NCBI GenBank assembly: GCA_902578265.1
Contig: CACHCA010000001.1
Coordinates: forward strand, 124,001-188,000
DNA: 64,000 nt
Direction: 5' to 3'
DNA from: an uncultured Pelagibacteraceae bacterium
GTDB taxonomy: Bacteria; Pseudomonadota; Alphaproteobacteria; Pelagibacterales; Pelagibacteraceae
The notes beneath the pieces are model-generated. The model saw only the letters and a program-made list of their open reading frames with translations, ran no database searches and was not told the origin of the DNA. Shown here in pieces: positions 59,016 to 64,000 of the stretch. How positions within the stretch are numbered: the first letter of the stretch is position 1; every line of letters begins with the position of its first letter. The translations under genes and the position numbers were made by a program.

Positions 59016-59360
59016 TTATTGGATTACTTCAAGCTCCTCAATTATACTCACAATCTTCTTGCCGCTTATTACTGCATTAACTCTTGCACACTCATAATAA
59101 GCAAACGAAGTTTCTTCTGCTATTTCCTTCATCTCCAAACATTTAGATCTGTTTTCCGTATACAAATGTTCTGTTAATCTTGGAGGATCACCTAAATACA
59201 TCATAAGACCTATAACTTCACCTTCTCTCTCTAATCCTGCTTTCTCTTCTATTTCTGCTACACGATTATCAACACCAATCTCAAAATCTTTAAATGCAAC
59301 AAAACCTTTGTAAGCAACAAAGACTAAAATCAGATAAAAGACAATTTTGATTTTACTCAT
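59016..59360 (-). CDS. Small membrane-anchored protein of unknown function
   Basis: A 114-residue protein with one N-terminal hydrophobic helix (residues 4-22, VFYLILVFVAYKGFVAF by pattern) and an exported acidic domain with two Cys (RSKCLEMKE, YYECARV). No family recognised. It lies 12 bases from msrB and from the propeller-autotransporter gene. The two Cys and its position beside msrB might hint at redox handling, which is weak inference. Confidence 0.7.
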   Translation of the reverse strand: MSKIKIVFYLILVFVAYKGFVAFKDFEIGVDNRVAEIEEKAGLEREGEVIGLMMYLGDPPRLTEHLYTENRSKCLEMKEIAEETSFAYYECARVNAVISGKKIVSIIEELEVIQ

Positions 59361-59372
59361 TTAAATCATTAA

Positions 59373-59744
59373 TTATTTAATCTCTTTAAAAACTAAACAT
59401 ACACCATTATTGCAATATCTTTTTCCAGTTGGCAAAGGTCCATCATCAAAAATGTGTCCGTGATGGGCATTGCAATTTTTACAGTGATACTCTGTTCTTG
59501 CATAACCTATTAAATGATCAGTTTTAGTTTCAAATACATCTGGCAGTGATTGGAAAAATGATGGCCAACCTGATCCACTTTCATACTTAGTTTTTGAGTC
59601 AAATAATTTTACATCACAATTAGCACAATGATAACTTCCCTCTCGCTTTTCATTATTTAGCTCGCTAGAACCTGGTGGTTCAGTACCATCTTCGAACATA
59701 ACTAATTTTTGTTCTGCAGTTAAATTTGAGTTCTTTTTGCTCAT
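59373..59744 (-). CDS. msrB: Peptide-methionine (R)-S-oxide reductase MsrB
   Basis: A 123-residue MsrB. Zinc ligands CANC and CKNC, the SGSGWPSFF block, and HHGHIFDDGP are all present. The catalytic Cys is in KRYCNNG, slightly different from the usual RYCIN. It repairs oxidised methionine. Likely cytoplasmic, as no signal peptide is seen. It follows the deacetylase-family gene by four bases. Confidence 0.95.
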   Translation of the reverse strand: MSKKNSNLTAEQKLVMFEDGTEPPGSSELNNEKREGSYHCANCDVKLFDSKTKYESGSGWPSFFQSLPDVFETKTDHLIGYARTEYHCKNCNAHHGHIFDDGPLPTGKRYCNNGVCLVFKEIK

Positions 59745-59748
59745 ACTA

Positions 59749-60642
59749 TTAAACTAATTTAGCACACGATTGATGTAAATAAGAATGTAATTCAACAAGT
59801 TTTTTAGCGTCTTTATTATACCCGCCGCCTAAAACACCACAAAGAGGTATTCCTTTAGAAAAAAAGTTTTCAGTAACAATTTCATCTCTTTTTTTAACTC
59901 CATCATCAGAAATTTTTAGTTTTCCAAGTCTATCATTAAAATGAATATCAACTCCTGCTATATAAAAAACAAAATCAAAATTCTCTTCATTTAATTGATT
60001 TAAATAAAATTTCAGTATCTTTAAATATTCTTTATCCTCTAAGTCGTTTTCAAGCTCAACGTCACAGTCACTAATAGATTTTTTTGCAGGATAATTTGAT
60101 TTAGAATGCATACTGAAAGTAAAAACATTTCTATTATCTTTAAATATATCTGAATTACCGTTTCCTTGATGAACATCTAAGTCTACAATCAAGATTTTTC
60201 CAGCTAACCCTCTATCTAATAAATATTGTGATGCTACTGCTACATCATTGAAAACACAATAACCAGCACCTCCTTGGTAATTTGCATGATGACTGCCGCC
60301 TGCAGTATTACAAGCTACGCCATAATTTATTGCTAACTTTGAGGCTAATACTGTGCCACCAGTTGCTATAAAAGATCTTTGAACTACACTATCAACTAAA
60401 GGAAATCCTATTTTTTTTACACCAATCTCATCCAAAGTTTTATTTTTAATATGATTAATATATTCCTCTGAATGAGCTCTCTTTAAAGTTTCTATTGAAC
60501 AGGGATATGGTTCATGAAATTTTTTTACAATTTTTTTGCTTATTAAATAATCTGCAAGATCACCAAATTTGTTTATTGGAAATTTATGATCATCACCAAT
60601 TTTTGCAAAATAATCTTTATGGTTAACTACTGGTAATTTCAT
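59749..60642 (-). CDS. Histone deacetylase superfamily hydrolase
   Basis: A 297-residue arginase/deacetylase-fold enzyme. Zinc and catalytic motifs are present: GGSHHANYQGGAGYCVFND, VDLDVHQGNG and IAGVDIHFNDRLG. Bacterial members deacetylate acetylpolyamines, acetoin-related or other small N-acetyl substrates; this one resembles the shorter class IV-like group. It starts two bases after the stop of the D-2-hydroxyacid dehydrogenase gene, so they are probably co-transcribed. Substrate unknown. Confidence 0.9.
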   Translation of the reverse strand: MKLPVVNHKDYFAKIGDDHKFPINKFGDLADYLISKKIVKKFHEPYPCSIETLKRAHSEEYINHIKNKTLDEIGVKKIGFPLVDSVVQRSFIATGGTVLASKLAINYGVACNTAGGSHHANYQGGAGYCVFNDVAVASQYLLDRGLAGKILIVDLDVHQGNGNSDIFKDNRNVFTFSMHSKSNYPAKKSISDCDVELENDLEDKEYLKILKFYLNQLNEENFDFVFYIAGVDIHFNDRLGKLKISDDGVKKRDEIVTENFFSKGIPLCGVLGGGYNKDAKKLVELHSYLHQSCAKLV

Positions 60643-60644
60643 TA

Positions 60645-61595
60645 TTATTCAATGACACGTATTGGTTCACCATTTACACAGGCTTCTAAAGACTCGATCA
60701 TTTGACTGTAATAAATCTGATAATTCTCAGCAGTCACATATCCAATATGAGGAGTTAATAATACATTTGGTAAAAATCTAAGTTTATTATTTTCAGGTAA
60801 AGGTTCCTTTTCATACACATCTAAACCAGCTCCCGCTATTTCATTTGTGGATAATGCAATTATTAAATCATCTTCGCTTATGATTGGTCCTCTTGAGGTG
60901 TTAATCAAGAAAGCAGTTTTTTTCATTTTGTCCATTTCTTTAATTGTAATACAGTTTTTGTATCTTTCACCACCTTGAACATGAATAGATAAAAAATCTG
61001 AGTTCTTAATTAAATCTTCTTTGCTACAAGGTAAAACATCTAATTCTTTGCAGGTATCTAAATTAAGATTTTCGCTCCATGCCATCACTTGCATACCAAA
61101 TGCTTTTCCAATTTTAGCAACTTGAGATCCAACTTTTCCAAGACCAATCAAACCAAGTATTTTTCCTTTTAATTCTACTCCAATAGTAGACTGCCAATAT
61201 CCTTGATACATATTGTCTATTTCTTCTTTAAGGTTTCTCGCCAATCCAAGTATCAAAGCCCAGGTTAATTCAGGTGTTGGATTTATATTGCTTTCGGTTC
61301 CACTAACAATGATTTTTCTTTTTTTTGCAGCCTCTAGATCGATTGACTTATTTTTTAAACCGCTGGTAATAATAAATTTTAATTTAGTCAGATTTTCTAT
61401 TAAATTTTTTGTAATTGGTGTTCTCTCTCTCATAATCAGTAAAGCCTCAAATTCAGACAATTTATCAAGAGCATCTGCTTCATCTTCGAAAGGCTCACTA
61501 AAAATTTTGATCTCATACTTTCCTGCTAATTTTTCAAGATCAACAAATTGTTGAGAGACATTTTGATAGTCGTCTAAAATAGCAACTTTAAGCAT
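60645..61595 (-). CDS. D-2-hydroxyacid dehydrogenase family protein
   Basis: A 316-residue NAD-dependent dehydrogenase. The NAD motif is LGLIGLGKVGSQVAK (about residue 146), followed by INTSRGPIISEDDL and the catalytic His in TPHIGYVT. Substrates in this family include glyoxylate, hydroxypyruvate and phosphoglycerate; which applies here cannot be told. It overlaps the upstream DMT gene by eight bases. Confidence 0.9.
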   Translation of the reverse strand: MLKVAILDDYQNVSQQFVDLEKLAGKYEIKIFSEPFEDEADALDKLSEFEALLIMRERTPITKNLIENLTKLKFIITSGLKNKSIDLEAAKKRKIIVSGTESNINPTPELTWALILGLARNLKEEIDNMYQGYWQSTIGVELKGKILGLIGLGKVGSQVAKIGKAFGMQVMAWSENLNLDTCKELDVLPCSKEDLIKNSDFLSIHVQGGERYKNCITIKEMDKMKKTAFLINTSRGPIISEDDLIIALSTNEIAGAGLDVYEKEPLPENNKLRFLPNVLLTPHIGYVTAENYQIYYSQMIESLEACVNGEPIRVIE

Positions 61596-62481
61596 TTTTA
61601 ATTTCCTTATTTGATAAAAATAAACCTAATATAATTAAAATTGCACCAATCAAGTGAAAAAATTTGAATTGTTCGTTATAAAAAAGTATTGCCATTATGG
61701 TGCTAAACAAAGGAATTAAAGATAAAAAAATACCTGCCCTATTTGCTCCAATAATAGAAACAGCACCTGCCCAACAATAGTAAGATCCTATACTAGGAAA
61801 AAGAGCTAAAAATATCAAAGTGTAGACTAAATTTATATCGAACTTAATTAATTCTCCATTAGAGTATTCATATAAAAATTGAGGCAACACAGTTATCAAA
61901 CCAAATGTACAAATAACATGAACCAAAGTTAATAATGGAAGAGTAAATTTTTTTTTCTTTAAGAGAGTTGAATAAACTCCCCATGTGATAACACCTCCTA
62001 TCATTATCAAATCACCTTTATTAAAATTTAGGGAAAGCAAAATATCCAACTTAAGTCTGGTAATAATCGCCAGAATACCACACACTGAAATGATAAGCCC
62101 TAAAATTTGATATTTATTAGTTTGTTCAACTTTAAATAAAAAACAAAGCAAAATTATTATAGCTGGAATAGCCGTATTAAAAAGAGATGCGTTAATGACT
62201 TGAGTATGAATTAAAGATAAGTAAGTAAAAGAATTAAACAAACCAACACTTGTAAAACCTAAAAAAAATAACAAAGGTAAATTATTTAAAATTGTATCTT
62301 TATATTTAATTATTTCTTTAAAAGTAAAAGGTAACAATATAATCCAAACAAGTAACCATCGATAAAACACTAAAGTTAGAGGAGGTATCTCAACCAAGAA
62401 AGCATACTTGCCGACCATAAAATTACCAGCCCAGAATAAAGTTGCGCATACCAGCATGATATATGCTTTGGTATTTTGCAT
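61588..62481 (-). CDS. EamA/DMT family transporter
   Basis: A 297-residue ten-helix DMT transporter. The start ATLFWAGNFMVGKYAF is the typical first-helix pattern (W-x-x-N/F at the pore), and the end FYNEQFKFFHLIGAILIILGL matches the second EamA repeat. Third DMT transporter in the window. It lies four bases after the DadA-like gene and overlaps the hydroxyacid dehydrogenase gene, suggesting one catabolic or export unit with them. Confidence 0.9.
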   Translation of the reverse strand: MQNTKAYIMLVCATLFWAGNFMVGKYAFLVEIPPLTLVFYRWLLVWIILLPFTFKEIIKYKDTILNNLPLLFFLGFTSVGLFNSFTYLSLIHTQVINASLFNTAIPAIIILLCFLFKVEQTNKYQILGLIISVCGILAIITRLKLDILLSLNFNKGDLIMIGGVITWGVYSTLLKKKKFTLPLLTLVHVICTFGLITVLPQFLYEYSNGELIKFDINLVYTLIFLALFPSIGSYYCWAGAVSIIGANRAGIFLSLIPLFSTIMAILFYNEQFKFFHLIGAILIILGLFLSNKEIKNA

Positions 62482-62485
62482 TTTA

Positions 62486-63724
62486 CTAATTGAATCTGGT
62501 TGAGCTATAAGGGGCTAAATTTAAATTGGTGTTTTCTTTAGCTATCATTCCGGAAACAATCTTTCCAGATATTGGACCTAATGTCCATCCTAAATGATGA
62601 TGACCGAAACAATAGAATACATTTTTATGATTTTTTGATGGACCCATAACTGGTAAAAAGTCGGGTAATGTTGGTCTAAATCCTAACCATTCATCTTCAT
62701 GATCGGGTAAATCTCCTAACATGTACTTGGCGTTATTAATCAAATTTTTAATACGAGATTTTGATAAAGGATTTTTCAATCCACCAAACTCGACAGTGCC
62801 TACAACTCTTAATCCTTGTTCCATTGGAGTAATTCCAAATCCTCGATTTGAAAAAATAACTGGTCTTTGTAAAAGATGGTCACAATTTTTAAAGTGAACA
62901 TGATAACCACGCTCGGTATCTAAAGGTATTTTTTCATCTAAGTTATCAGTTAATTTTTTTGAAAAGGCTCCACAGGCTATCACCAATTTATCAAATAAAA
63001 ATTTTTCAGACTCCGTTTTTAATATTGGTTGTTCATCTTGAAAGTCTATACTTTTAACTTCCGTTTTTTTAAATTGCCCGCCCTTTTTAAGAAATAAATC
63101 AAAAAATTTAAGCAGGATTTTTTTTGGATTTCTTGCATGTCTTGCGTAAGGATAATAAACACCAGCATGATAAAAAGGTTTTATATTAGGCTCTAGATCA
63201 TGAATTTCTTTTTTATTTACAAGTTGTTGCTGAACCCCTAATTCTTTCCTTACATTAATTTCCAATTCTCTGCTTTTCAAATCTTGATCATTCCAAATAT
63301 ATAAAATTCCTTTGTTTTCAACTAAACCTTCAATATCAACTTCATCAAATAGTTCATCATAAGCTGGTAGGGCTAAATCTAAAATTTGATGCATATTTTT
63401 TGCAGTATGCATCATTTTATTTTTTGTAGTGTTTAATATAAATTTCATAAACCAAGGAATCATTTTTGGAACATAATTCCATTTAAGAGCAAGAGGTCCT
63501 GTTGAGCTCATTAACATTGCAGGAACATCCAGTAAAACGTCAGTTCTATTTAAAGATAATGAAGCATAGGGAGAAAAATGACCAGCATTTCCGTAAGATG
63601 CTACAGGGCTTCCTGGATTTTCTCTATCAAATATCGTTACATCAAAACCTTTTTTCTGCAAAAATAAAGCGTTAGAAATACCTTGAATACCAGCTCCAAC
63701 TATACCTACCTTAAGTTTATTCAT
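62486..63724 (-). CDS. DadA-like FAD-dependent D-amino acid dehydrogenase
   Basis: A 412-residue flavoprotein of the DAO family. The FAD motif is VGIVGAGIQGISNAL (residues 5-19), and YGNAGHFSPYA and a C-terminal WLGFRPTLPDFLPVMG with GHHHLGWTLGP block match the DadA-like subfamily. It probably deaminates D-amino acids or hydroxyproline-type compounds at the membrane. ATG at 63724 is preferred over TTG at 63739, since it sits right before the FAD motif as in relatives. First gene of the minus-strand unit with the DMT transporter, dehydrogenase, deacetylase and msrB. Confidence 0.88.
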   Translation of the reverse strand: MNKLKVGIVGAGIQGISNALFLQKKGFDVTIFDRENPGSPVASYGNAGHFSPYASLSLNRTDVLLDVPAMLMSSTGPLALKWNYVPKMIPWFMKFILNTTKNKMMHTAKNMHQILDLALPAYDELFDEVDIEGLVENKGILYIWNDQDLKSRELEINVRKELGVQQQLVNKKEIHDLEPNIKPFYHAGVYYPYARHARNPKKILLKFFDLFLKKGGQFKKTEVKSIDFQDEQPILKTESEKFLFDKLVIACGAFSKKLTDNLDEKIPLDTERGYHVHFKNCDHLLQRPVIFSNRGFGITPMEQGLRVVGTVEFGGLKNPLSKSRIKNLINNAKYMLGDLPDHEDEWLGFRPTLPDFLPVMGPSKNHKNVFYCFGHHHLGWTLGPISGKIVSGMIAKENTNLNLAPYSSTRFN

Positions 63725-63774
63725 CAAAAGACTATACAATGAAATATTAATTAAGATTAAGCGACAAATTATAC

Positions 63775-64000
63775 TTATGCAATGGATTGTTGACTATGAG
63801 TTTTGGCACTCATCACAATTCCAAATCCTATCATCGTGGCTAACATTGATGAACCACCATATGACATTATCGGTAAAGGTGAACCTACAATAGGGAGTAG
63901 ACCTAAAACCATACTCATATTTATTACAACATATATAAAAATTGATGTTCCAAAGCTGTAACAAAATAATTTTGCAAAATAACTTCTAGAAAGCGCACCT
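63775..64000 (-). CDS. rodA: Rod shape-determining protein RodA, C-terminal part (runs off the window)
   Basis: The last 75 codons of a SEDS-family peptidoglycan polymerase. INMSMVLGLLPIVGSPLP, shown by its G-L-L-P-I-V-G core, then MSYGGSSMLATM are diagnostic of RodA/FtsW; VGSPLP rather than TGIPLP is nearer to RodA. It acts with a class B PBP in cell elongation. The stop is 50 bases before the DadA-like start. Confidence 0.9.
   Translation of the reverse strand, partial: GALSRSYFAKLFCYSFGTSIFIYVVINMSMVLGLLPIVGSPLPIMSYGGSSMLATMIGFGIVMSAKTHSQQSIA

Noticed and set aside
1..64000. tRNA, rRNA, insertion sequences, prophage or integrase genes
   Set aside because: None seen on either strand by reading; the repeats found are all intragenic or in the pil intergenic region.

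Overview
The window looks like a chromosome segment of a very AT-rich, streamlined marine alphaproteobacterium, most likely of the SAR11 clade (Pelagibacterales). The evidence is strong A/T bias at third codon positions, gene spacings of a few bases or overlaps such as ATGA and TAATG, a tandem glycine riboswitch ahead of gcvT, several DMT and branched-chain amino-acid-type transporters, and no insertion sequences, prophage genes, tRNA or rRNA that I could see. The assignment is inference; no marker gene was compared.

Region 1 (1-16 kb) is metabolism and transport. A FAD oxidoreductase (partial), tspO and an SDR lead into a minus-strand run: tandem glycine riboswitch, gcvT, gcvH, gcvP, then with almost no gaps a flavin amine-oxidase-like protein, a DUF1365 protein, a Cfa-type methyltransferase and a DUF3833 lipoprotein. 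The riboswitch operon may therefore extend into lipid-modification genes. Upstream are a DMT exporter and 5-oxoprolinase genes pxpB and pxpC, divergent from pxpA across a 21-bp gap. A TPR protein, a TerC/YjbE-like membrane protein, another DMT transporter and a livJ-like binding protein follow on the plus strand. A clear terminator separates them from the facing proC-like-livGFHM operon (16.4-21.1 kb).

Region 2 (21-34 kb) is largely cell-surface: an outer-membrane barrel, a 600-base mostly non-coding stretch with a candidate structured RNA, a TIGR03643 protein, glutaredoxin, an inverse-autotransporter-type barrel next to a Ser/Thr-rich secreted protein, two long propeller-plus-autotransporter-barrel paralogues, a CHASE2-PP2C phosphatase, a FecR-domain protein with an extreme lysine-rich repeat tail, and a TPR/outer-membrane barrel protein.

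Region 3 (34-59 kb) is a nearly complete type IV pilus locus: two pilins, pilC, pilB, pilQ, pilP, pilO, a pilM-pilN fusion, prepilin peptidase pilD, a large PilY1, minor pilins (PilX, PilW, PilV, FimT-like), pilT and a third propeller-autotransporter paralogue. Inside it lie the parts of a partner-switching regulatory system: a STAS antagonist, an RsbW-like kinase and two PP2C phosphatases (CHASE2 and GAF sensors). Between pilMN and the GAF-PP2C gene is a 650-base non-coding region with repeated 11-bp TTGTGTTAGAG elements at 21-22 bp spacing, a 15-bp perfect inverted repeat, and a decayed tandem copy of the 3' end of the phosphatase gene. This is the most unusual non-coding feature seen.

Region 4 (59-64 kb) returns to housekeeping and metabolism: msrB, a histone-deacetylase-family hydrolase, a D-2-hydroxyacid dehydrogenase, a DMT transporter, a DadA-like FAD oxidoreductase and the 3' end of rodA.
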